Source of the DNA: Henricia sp. BOLD:AAB3569
Lineage: Eukaryota; Echinodermata; Asteroidea; Spinulosida; Echinasteridae
Reading direction: 5' to 3'
DNA length: 64,000 nt
Assembly: GCA_037783545.1 (NCBI GenBank)
Contig: JBBELK010000297.1
Span: 558,001-622,000, forward strand
The notes beneath the pieces were generated by a model, which had not been told where the DNA came from, did not search any database, and saw only the letters and a program-made list of their open reading frames with translations. This document shows, piece by piece, positions 48,101 to 60,100 of the stretch. Position numbers and translations under genes: made by a program. Position 1 is the first letter of the stretch. Every line of letters begins with the position of its first letter.

Positions 48101-51100
48101 ATGACGTATTTGCATGTGTTCGAAAGGGGTCAATAGGTGTTCTCTTTACCTCTTCGGAGCTCACAAGCCTGTCCTGAAAACCCTTCCGGACACTGGCAGG
48201 TGAAGCTGTCGACACCATCCACACACGTGCCGCCATTGTCGCATGGTGTGGAGCCTGTCCCACAATCATCAATGTTTATCTGGCACCACTGACCACTGAA
48301 GCCGGGTGGACATTGGCAGCGGTACTGACCGATTCCATCCACGCAGGTACTGCCAGCTGCACAGGGGTCAGAGGCACAGTCATCCACCACTGGAAAGAAC
48401 AATAGACCCAATGAGAGATGACGTCAACAATGTAAACAATACATGGAATTGTTTTGGAGTACTCTAATGAAATGGCCTATGAGGTATAGCGTTGGTCCGT
48501 CGACGTCATAGGCGCTGCGCTAAAGTAAAATGTTGTTACCAAAACTACTCCACAGACTCTTCGGAGGTGGCTCAAGTGCCGTGGGCTTACTGCATCCCAC
48601 TCAGTACGATAAAAACTACGGTGAGTTTGACGTACTCAACACAAACACAATAAGCGGAAGTTCAGCGAGTACTCCATTTAAGCCCATCATGCTTTGCACG
48701 TAGAGGTATTGTTACGTCATTTCGCTTTCAGGCTATTGTTTCAAGTTCCACAATCTGTGAATTTTCTGTATTTTGATGAGAAGAGTGACATTGGAAATAC
48801 ACTCTTTCAACGGGCTTTGTTTCACCAGTGTAAAATCCTGTTAATACATCAACTTTGCCGTTTTATCTCACAGATGCTTTCCAAATTGTATGTTTTTTAA
48901 TTTTGCTATAAAAAGCTCTGAAATTACAGATCACATTGTGGGAATATTTTTGGACTGCACGTTTTCATGCCGCAGGCCTATATGCATTTTACTGAAGTGA
49001 CGTGTTGAAATACATTACATCGTAGGAACCAGTGTGTATTCATTGGCATTTCCCTTTCATGACAGTACATGTCAGTTTGTGAGATGAAAATTGTTTCCTT
49101 TTAAAAATAGGTGAAAATTTTGATGGTTGTTGATGTTTAATGTTCGAATCACAAAGCAATTTTGACAACTGACTGATAAAATATATTCATAAATATTAGA
49201 CAGTTTACACATCCCTATTACAATTACTTACTGTCACATGCTGATGGAGTCTGGATTGTGGTTCGTCCAAGTATTGCCGTGTTCAAGAAATCAGCAGCAG
49301 CGACTACGTTACCAGGGCTAGGTGAGGAGCAGGTCTCGGCATGCTTCTGAATGGTGGAACTATGAAGGACTGCATCCCACAGGTTGATGGAACTCAATGC
49401 GCCAGTCAGTTGATTGGACGAAGCTTGTAATGGTAACAAACACCACATGTTTATTTTTCTGTGTAAAATGGTACCTTTGTTGGAGACATTGCCAACTGAA
49501 GGTGCTTTTTTTATTTTTTTTTAAAAGTTGTCTGCACACAACGTTTTCACCATTCATTCAGGCACAAAAACCATACATGGATTTTTCAGGTTTTCTGCAG
49601 TATTGCTGCATCTATGTGGCTGAAATTTCTTATCAACATATACTTTTGGGTGAAAATGCAGTTTTTAACAGTTTACCAATCATGTACTCTTTAAAGTCAA
49701 AGTGACTCACTATGACGAGCTCAAGCTTGTCAGCAGCACCCTCCCCGAGCGACTCCCCGAAGGCCCAGCAGCCGTCGGCAATTTTTTTGTTCACACCCCC
49801 CCCCCCATTCAAAATGGTCTAGCGACGCCGTTGAATGTTCTCTGCAAAGTCCCAAGGACCTCCAATTATAAATGAAGTTTGACTGTATGCCTTCTCATTT
49901 TAAACTCAACCCTGACACAACATAAACCCAACACCAAGGCAATGGTATTGGAACCTTTGGGGACTAATATAATAAGTGGTGTTTCAAAATGACAACATTT
50001 CAAATTCATAACCTTTAACAGATTGCTCAGCAATATTTAACTCAGTTATTTCAAATGTTTCACGAAATTCATTCTGGAATGGTTAGAAATATGCTTTTTG
50101 TATCAACTTAAGAGTGTGCAATGCGTAACATAAAATTTGCCGATTTGTCACCTTCACGGGTCTTGAAATAACCCACGGCACCACAGCAAATTGCCATCGG
50201 TGCATTATGCTTTTGCCGTGTTGCCCTTAAAAAGTTATAACACAAATTTTCCATTTCCTCATTCAGGTGCCCTTTACTAAGGGAAAATTGCCATGCCCTT
50301 TTGAAAATGAATTTCGCGGCCTGCCTTGATATATATTAACTGAAATAATTAATGACCTTGTTGAAAGTATTTTTTTAACACCGTTACTTGGCAAAAGGTA
50401 AAGTGTACACTGGTTAAAACCCGTCGAGGCATGATTATCTCAGGTCACTTGAATTTTTGGTTTGAAGATAATCACTTCATTTTTATGTTTACAAATACTC
50501 AAGACCCTTGAAATGAAAGTACTAGGAAAGTACTCGGTGAGTATAACACACCCCCCTCCCCCACACGCCCCACCCCCGAATACTTTCAGCATTTCAAAGG
50601 CCCTGAGTAATTCTAAAAGCCATGTTTACCTTCAAACCATGTTTAACTGATTCACAATTCTGAATGCACAGAGTTTTTCACATTATTTATTATTTATTTA
50701 TTTAAAAAGTACAGGACTACAACAATGGATTTAACTCACTGGGACTGTACAAGTATCCCGCACGGAGTACTCCACCAGCGCCGATGTCAACTCTAGAATA
50801 GACATTTCCAAATACTGACTGAAGATTGCCATCTTGATAGATCTTCAATAGACCACGAAGATCAGACCAAGTGACGGCCACGTGATGCCAGCGATTGTCG
50901 TTTACGTTGATGGACGTGGGAAACTTGAACCTAAGAAAAACACAATTATTTTAGATAATTTGGCAAGGCACCTAATAAAAACCAAAATAAAATAATAAAT
51001 TATAGGACAAAAAACATGCAATCAGAATTAGAACCCAAGACCTCCGACACACTGAAAAGATGCTCTTTTAACCGAGCTATGAGGCACAATGGTCTACTCC

Positions 51101-54100
51101 TTGTTCCAAATTTATAAGTTCAACGAACCGGCCGTACGTGTGGTGGCCACGTGTGTACGCACATGGTTTACAGTCAACTCAACCGTTTGCCAACTCGACC
51201 GAGTTGGTACAACGGTTGAGTTGACTTTTCCGGTTAAACACACAAGTGTCGACTTGGTACAATGGTCAAGTTGACCTGCACCCACGTAGATGCATATAAA
51301 ATGTTACATGTTTTCTTTTTTCGTACGTGTGGTGGCCACGTGTGTATGCACATGGTTTACAGTCAACTCAACCGTTTGCCAACTCGACCGAGTTGGTACA
51401 ACGGTCGAGTTGACTTTTCCGGTTAAACACACAAGTGTCGACTTGGTACAATGGTCAAGTTGACCTGCACCCACGTAGATGCATATAAAATGTTACATGT
51501 TTTCTTTTTTCGTACGTGTGGTGGCCACGTGTGTATGCACATGGTTTACAGTCAACTCAACCGTTTGCCAACTCGACCGAGTTGGTACAACGGTCGAGTT
51601 GACTTTTCCGGTTAAACACACAAGTGTCGACTTGGTACAATGGTCAAGTTGACCTGCACCCACGTAGATGCATATAAAATGTTACATGTTTTCTTTTTTC
51701 GTACGTGTGGTGGCCACGTGTGTACGCACATGGTTTACAGTCAACTCAACCGTTTGCCAACTCGACCGAGTTGGTACAACGGTCGAGTTGACTTTTCCGG
51801 TTAAACACACAAGTGTCGACTTGGTACAATGGTCAAGTTGACCTGCACCCACGTAGATGCATATAAAATGTTACATGTTTTCTTTTTTCGTACGTGTGGT
51901 GGCCACGTGTGTATGCACATGGTTTACAGTCAACTCAACCGTTTGCCAACTCGACCGAGTTGGTACAACGGTCGAGTTGACTTTTCCGGTTAAACACACA
52001 AGTGTCGACTTGGTACAATGGTCAAGTTGACCTGCACCCACGTAGATGCATATAAAATGTTACAGGTTTTCTTTTTTCGAAGCAAACATAGAAATCTTTA
52101 AGTCAAATTATTCACGTCCTCTTGGTGAAAGTACACTTTAGATTAAATAACATTCATCCTCTACCTTTTTTTAAACAAATATGACAGAAATTTGGGAATT
52201 TCAACTAAAATATTTGAAGTTTCGCATAAATTTTGCTCATTAATTATGCAAATATGCTAATTATGCTAATATTTGTTTGAAGCAAGTTTGGTTGATTTTG
52301 GACGAATTGAAGCAAAATTATGGCACAAACAATATGCCCTTATGACAACTTCTCTCTCTTTCTGGTGCCAAAAGTATAAAAACACACAGGATGACCTTTG
52401 ACCCGCCAATGAATGTTTTTAGCACATGTCCAATTGAACCAAATGTCCAATTGAAAAAAAAAAAGCTTCAAATAAAAGCTTAAACAAAAAATGGTGTAAA
52501 GAACCTACTCAAAGCAATGCGCTTCAAATTTCTGTGTGAACAGGCTTAGTGTGAATCCATCCTGATCAAAAACCAATGTCACAGAAGAACACCATTGAGT
52601 GAATCTGAAATTATCTACGCCAAACTATTGTGTCATGTTCACAAACTGGAGTTCAATTGATGCACTGAAAGCAAGATTAGCTAATCTCGCCCATGCTTGT
52701 ACGTTTCTGACACTTTGGATTTCCACATGCAATGCATCGCTGTATTAAAGCCAGACAAATGCAAAGTGGAGATTATATTTAACAAAAACAATTACCTAAA
52801 GCCCGCCGCACACCATTGCGATTTACCAGATAATCAGATCACTGGACCACTTTCTGGAAAGGTGTGCGCTGAAACAATTCGGGCCGGTCTGACAGTACAC
52901 CATAGACCGGAGCAAATCAAACTTGTTTGATTTTTCCGGATCCGATGGGCCGGTAAATCGCAAAGGTGTGCGGCGGGCTTAAGAAAGATGCTTGATGGTA
53001 CTAAATTCAGTTTCCTAGGTAGCACTGCTGATCGTGATTGTACCGCGTCCTTGGAGAATATTCTATCCAAAATATTGAACAAATTACAAAATGCTGGAGA
53101 AATTGTGCTTGAAATATTTCCATCTTATGCCTGATCCAGTGTGCCTAAAAGCTTAGATTGCAGACCATTACTTTACCTGGTGTGTCAGAGGTGTCGGGTT
53201 CAACTCCTGCCGAGAACCATATGATCTTTGGTAAACTGATTCTGTCTATGAACTCACCCCTTCATGAAAATTTCAAGTGCCCTGGGTTTACCGAGGGCAA
53301 ACTCTGCAGTTCGGAATGTAAATCCATTGGGATGTGTCGAGTACGACACAATATGGCCAACTGGAGTGGCTGTTCGTATCCAGAAGGAGACCGTAAACGC
53401 TTGCATGGGATTCTCAACGGCATCATGCAATGCTACAAACTGATTGGGTTGACCGCCATTGAACACAAAGTTAAAATTGGTCGACCCAGCTGAAGGATAA
53501 AATCAAAAGTCAAATGAATTTTGTTAGCCCGACTAAAGACTCGTGGTGCATCGTAAGTGCTCAAACCCATCACAACTCGTCGAACCCTTCCTAAGGCTGA
53601 AATCACGCTGAGCCCTTTTGTGCGTAAATTTGACACGTATGCTAAATGTCAAAGTGCCTGAGAAATTTTCTGAAGTTTAGCAACAAACTTTTAAGTGAGC
53701 GTGTCCAGATTCCATTTTTTGACCACCCTCCCTCTCCCCATTTTTTCCATGGGTGTTGAGATTTTGATACCATATCACTTGTCATAAATCTCTCATTGCC
53801 ATCCTGAAATTTAGCACTCTCAAGCCAGGTATTTTTAGGGATGTCAAAAAACCACCAATATTTTGTAAACTAATTTTTCTGATTCCATAAAGTAGTGCAG
53901 TGATTACACCAACCTTCTTGCTTCCACATCCGAATTGGAGATTGCAGATTTCCCATTGATAGTAGTTTGAAGAGGTAATTGAAGAGGTAATTGATGTCAT
54001 TGTTATGTTAGAACGAAATACATTTTCTGGAAAAATCTGGACAAGCTCCTTTTGAGTACATACATGTATAACTCCCACAGATCTTCAAAAAGAGAACAAT

Positions 54101-57100
54101 GCTGAATGTATTAGCCAGAGCAAATAGCAGAACTGTACCTTCTCCACACTGCAACCCAATGAATCCCGGTTTACATTTGCACTGATACTCATTAATGCCA
54201 TCCATGCACTCGGCCCCATTCAGACATGGCTGACTCATGCACTCATCGATATTCAGCTCGCATTCCGTGCCACTGGAGTGTCAAAAACATAAGAAAAAAA
54301 CAAGGTCAAAAATCAAAATGTGAAGTTGCATTATGTGTCAAGTGGCTCATTTCTCATGGCATGGGTGCTGGGACTGGGAACAAGGCTCTTGTCCCCCCCC
54401 CATCCCCCCCCCCCACCCCCAAAAGATGACATGCACCTCTTGTGCCCCTCCAAATGAAACTTGAGGTTCGCACAACTATACAGTTGAAGTCAGAAGTTTA
54501 CATACATGTACACCACTACCATCATCACCCAAAATGGTAAACAGGACTACCCAAACCATTGCAATGTGTGCAAGCTATGTTTTAAGTACTGCAAGCACGC
54601 GAGGAATTCCACAAAATCACGACTTTAGTAAAGACTGTTACAAAAATGGTGACAACGCAAGTTTAAGCACACCAGTTTTAACACAGCTGTATGTTAACTT
54701 CCGACTACAACTGTATGTATACGCTGCTTTGCACACCACCCTTCCAATGTACTGTGCCACCCCTTGGCTACTCCACTTTGAAAAGTCTGGCGACACCGCT
54801 GCTCTTGTCAGTCCAGTGTTCTCCAAGTAAGCATTTGAACTTGGTAACCTAATTTGCAAAAATTATCTCGTAAAAAAAAAAACCAAACAAACAAACATAA
54901 AAAAAACCAGAAAACCACCCTGATGGCCAGGTTTTAAGTTACTGATAATACCAAATCACATGCAGTCTGTGTATAGTTAAACATAATACTGTGTATCCGC
55001 CACAACAGTAATACGAGACAAAACTTCATCCCATATGTAATGGGCTGTGTTTAACATGCATTCATAACTACCAATGGTCCAGTGATGTTACACTACAATG
55101 TCATTTGTTCCGCTAGCGAGCGAACGATATAGGGAGCATGGAAAAAGCGCCCTCTATTGACTGAAGTTTAACAATTAACATTACGTTATGTTGGCATGCA
55201 CAGCTGAGGTACAATCCACTGCGCGTACAATCATTGGCACTTATTATAAAGTAATTTTTAGCAATAACATTAGTTTAATGCATTAGCTCCATACGAGAAT
55301 CTCTAGATTCACGGCTAAATGCTGCAATATGAATTGATTCATGGTACAAAGTATATATGTAGGATAGTACTACAATGGTAATCTTTTTCCTTAAATCTGT
55401 GTGAAGAGTTTTCCCTTAAATTCAGGTAAAGATATTTCGTTCGTTACCCAGCGGAGAGAGAAATTACTTCAAAAAGATCCCCCACCCCCAAAAAAAACAA
55501 AATGTGAATGAAAAGAAAGACTGTTCCACCTAAGGTAGACAAGCCAAAAGACTACATTTTATTTCATGAGTTGACGGGGGAAAAAAAACGACTAAAAGTG
55601 TTGATTGCAATGGAAACAAACATCACATGAATTTATTCCGTGTAAAATGTACCTTTGTGGGAGAAATTGCCAACTGAAGGTAGGTTTTTTAAAGGCCCTA
55701 CGTATCATTTGCAAGATAAAACATTTTACAGATTCATGGAATAAGAGTGTAACATATCTAAGGAAGAATGTTGGTAAACTAGCCTAAACAAATTTTAGCT
55801 ACTTATATGCATCAATGCTTCAGAAAACCTTGAAAATCTATATATGGATTTTGTGTACAAGTGAATGGTAAAAAATCCATGGGAATTTTAAAAAAAAATA
55901 CTTTCGGTTGTCAATTATTAACATGAAATATTATTTTGAACGGAAATAAATTCATGTGGTGTTTGTTACCATTGCTATCAACACTTTGAGTAAGGTTTTT
56001 CTTCTAAACTCATGAACAACAAAATTGGGTCATTGCAAATGATACAATGGGTCTTTAAAAAAGATGTCTGCAGACAATTTTCACCATTCATTAAAAAAAA
56101 AAAAAAAAAAAGCATGGATTTTTCAGGTTTTCTAAAGTAACTGCATCTATGTTACTGAAAGATCTACAAGGCAGTTTTCTATACATAGCCTTTTAATTAC
56201 AAGTGGTAATAACGCCGTTTTTAACAGTTTACCAATCATGTACTCTATCTTTAAATAGCTCAATTGGTAGGGTGTCTGCACGTTAAGCAGAAGGTCTGCG
56301 GTTCGAATCCCAGTGGAGCCAAGTTGCTTTTCACTGCATCCAGATTTCCCAAACTCATATGGACATTTGTCCACATTTGTATCGAATTCATTCACCCCGG
56401 CGGTCCCTGGGTCATAATCCCTAAACTAATAATCTCTTATTCATACTTTAAATAATCCTGTGACAAGCAGTCACACTTACGTGAAACCCGACATACAGGA
56501 ACATTGGTAGCCATTGAGGTTGCTCTCACACGTGCCAATGTGCAGGCAAGGGTTAGGCTGGCAGTTATCAATGGCCACTTCACATCGCACTCCAATGAAA
56601 CCTCAAGTTAAAACACACATCCAAAGTGGTTAATTCCCAAAGTGGTTAATTCCCATCGGGTACCGTGGCCGAGTGGTTTGGGTCACCGACTCACAACACT
56701 CGGGTGAAAACTTGGGGTTGCGGGTTCAATACCCAGCCGTGGTACCTGAGCCCTTGAGCAAGGCACTAAAACACACTTGCTCCATCCTTTGGAAGGGATG
56801 TAAAGCCGTTGGTCCAGTGTGTTGTGTAATGCACTTAAAATATCCCAGAGCAATCCTTCGTGAAGATTAAGGGGATTCCCCAGTGTATCTGGCCGTCGGC
56901 TGCCAATGGCACCACCCAACTATGTATCTCGATGTTCAGGTGGAAGACACTTGTATACTTGTAAGCTTCATGAAACCCATTCAATAAAAAATGAAATAAA
57001 GGTACAATTTTTATAGAACCAGTGTCCTCGCCCCACTGCAGCATTTTTAATAAACCTAAATCTTGCTGAAGAGTTATTGAGGGATACCAAATATACTTTA

Positions 57101-60100
57101 ATATTATTGTATGTGTACCCAAGGGTAGTCAAGTCCATCACAACTTTGGTGATGATAAAACAAGTCCTTTAGAAGTCCAGCTACAAACAACAAAAGTTGA
57201 ACACAAAAATGCCTTTGTGAAGATCAAATTCTTCAAAGTAAATTTTCATTTTGGATAATTTCTGTGACATTTTCAGAAAAGTAAATTTTGGGTCGATTTG
57301 GACAGGACCGGACCTGTCAGCACTGACGACCCCGGACCTGTGAACAATTATATTTTATTTGTTTGTGTCTTATGTAGAAATATGAATTTGATGTGATACC
57401 TGGAAGGCATGTGCAGTGATGAGCTCTGTTACCGCTGGGCAGACAAACGCCATCGTTTTCACACGGTTCGGCAGTGCAGATGTCCAAAGCTGTCTGACAG
57501 AACGGGCCTGTGTAGCCTGGTGGACAGCGACATGAATACCGGTTGGCCTGCAGGATAGGATAGTATTGAAATTACAACGATGAAGTGGCAGGTACCGTGT
57601 AGCACAGTCATGCAGTGAAATGGAGGGTGGTTTGACATGGGACAGCTCGGTGGTCGGGTGTGTTTTATATCGTGGATTCAAGTCCCATCAGAGTATGCTA
57701 TGATGTGTTTTCTGCAATATTTATATTTGGGGAAACACGGAGTATACAGTACTAATACATTGGGCAAAGGCAAAACAAACTGTAACATGATAAAGATGGT
57801 TTGGAATATTATGAACACATATACCACGCAATAAAATAAATGCAACAATTTTCTATACGTTTTGGTTGAAAAACGCAGTCAATCTGAGAGAGGAATTTTT
57901 CAGCACACAGAAGCTTGATGCAGTCATGCACAATGAAACTGTTAAGTGAATATTTCGGTGTCAACTTAATTACAAAAGAAATTTTCAAATTTTGATTAAA
58001 TTGAAACTTTGCATTTCTTTTCTTGCTCGGTATGCATGTAATAGACCTGAAACGTAATGACATGACGCAATGTTTACCGCGGTGCATTATGGGTGAAAAG
58101 TGGGGACAATTAAAATCTCTGCATCTCTGATTTGCGTGCGTTGCATGCATAGCGCCTAGCGTACTATTATGCACGTAACTTTGTGTATTTTACTAACCGC
58201 TTCGCTGGCAAAAAAAAGTCAAAAACAAAGATGGTAAATTTATAAAATGGTTTGTTTCAACTTAGTTGTGCCTGCGTGAGTTTTAAGCCCACCACGGACG
58301 CTGGAACTATGGTTTTAACTTTTGGGGCCTGCAATAAATGTGCAAACTAGCGATGCAGAGATTTCGTCCCCACATTTCACCCATAATGCACCGCGGTAAA
58401 CATTGCGTGACGTCATTATGTCATAGGTCTATTGGGATGATGCAACTGCAGGGACATGAACAACTTGACAGAGATTTGACAGTATGTTTGTTTACCTGAT
58501 CAACGCAAGTGGCACCGTTCAAGCACTGGTTTCCAACACAATCATCAATATTAGTCTGACACCATATCCCTTCAAACCCTGATGGACATTGGCACTCAAA
58601 CCCCTGAGGAGTCTGAGTACAAGATCCACCGTGCTTGCAGGGGTTGGGTTGACAGTAACCTATGTTAATTTGGCATCGATCTCCTTTCCAGCCCGTTGAG
58701 CAAGAGCATGTGTATCCGTTCACACCATCTACGCATGTGCCGTGATTTCCGCAAGGATTATCCTCGCATTCATTCTTGTTAACCTCGCAGAAAGTACCCA
58801 CGAACCCGTCGGAGCATCGGCAGGTGTACGACAGATGACCATCGATACACTGACCGGAGTTAAGACACGGGTCGCTGGCACAGTCGTCAATGTTAATATC
58901 GCATTGTATGCCGCTCCACCCATCTGCGCAGTCACACACAAAACCATTGACAAGATCGTGGCACGCGCCACCATTGGCGCATGGGTTGGATTGACACTCA
59001 TTGATATTAATGTCACATTTCCGACCGGTATAGCCCACATCGCACTGGCAATGGTGCGAGTCCACGCCATCAATGCAGTTCCCTTTGACACAAGCTCCAG
59101 AAAAACAGTCATCCTTGTTGTTTTCGCAGGCTGGACCTTCGAATCCATTGGCGCACTCACATTCATACCCATTGATCTTGTCCACGCATGATCCATTATG
59201 ACATGGAAAGGCATCGCACTCGTTAAGCTCAACATCACACAGTGCACCGGTAAAGCCTTCAAGACATAGACAAGTGAAATTGTTGATGCCGTCCATGCAT
59301 AAGGCATCATTGGCACACGGCTGAACGGCGCAATCATCAACATTGATTTCGCAATGCTCGCCTGGAGAAAAAAAGAAAGAAAAAAAATCAACATTATGAA
59401 CAAGAAATACTGGTACCAATTTGTACACTTTGGTGAGAAGAGGCAAGTGAGGCAAAGTGCCTTGCCCAAGGGCACAAGACATTGGTTGCAATGGGACTCG
59501 AACTCACAGTATTCAATGAGTCAAGTGCTCTAGCCATTACACCACATTTCTCCCCACTGAAACATGATATTTCACTGTTAAACATAGTCCAGTGTTCTCC
59601 ACTGGTAAATATTTTGTCCGGGCACGCCGATGCGCTCAAGGGGAGAAGGGGGGCGGTTTCGTGGAGGGGGGACAAAACCGGCAGTGAAGAACACTGTAGT
59701 CAGCTGTTATATTTACAGTTTTAGTAAAACGCTGTGAAAGAGAAAATGAACACAGCTGCAAAGTTTACTGAAAACATTTCAACATCTTCTCTTCAAAATG
59801 TTTGGAAAATTAAGTCCAATTTAGACACCGATTGTAATCACTGATGCCTCTCAATATAAAACCATTGACTCCTGTTTGGTCTTATGGGCCAAAGTTGTCA
59901 ACATATAATGGTTCTACAAAGCGTAGGGAAGGGGGCGGGGTGGTGGGTGTTTGGGGGTGTTAGGTCTCGAGGGCCACGTAGGACTTTACATGCACTGTAA
60001 AATGTTGACATTTCATGGTAGTGACAACAAAATGTTGATAAGTAGTATTTTGGGGGGAGGGATGGGAGTCTTGAAAAATACTACTCTCTGTAGAACTATG

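Larger units (their letters stand above)
54272..56480. other. Expanded b3-b4 intron
   Basis: 2.2 kb here against 0.48 kb in copy A. It contains the Tc1-like element (54481), a TTTAAA-type element (55690) and a tRNA-derived SINE (56256). No extra exon is seen. Confidence 0.7.
37870..59850 (-). repeat. Right arm of a large inverted duplication
   Basis: Reverse-orientation partner of 1-16340. It is longer because of more inserted elements, notably the 189-bp array at 51133 and the additions in the b3-b4 and b11-b12 introns. Confidence 0.85.

Noticed and set aside
51133-52077. CRISPR-like array
   Set aside because: Repeats are contiguous 189-bp units with no unique spacers, inside an animal intron.
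54534-54830. Open frame of about 98 codons near 54.6 kb
   Set aside because: It overlaps the non-autonomous Tc1-like element and shows no transposase motif.
56256-56325. Functional tRNA gene (Asn-like GTT loop)
   Set aside because: The acceptor stem does not pair and the sequence runs into a SINE body with another copy at 17570.
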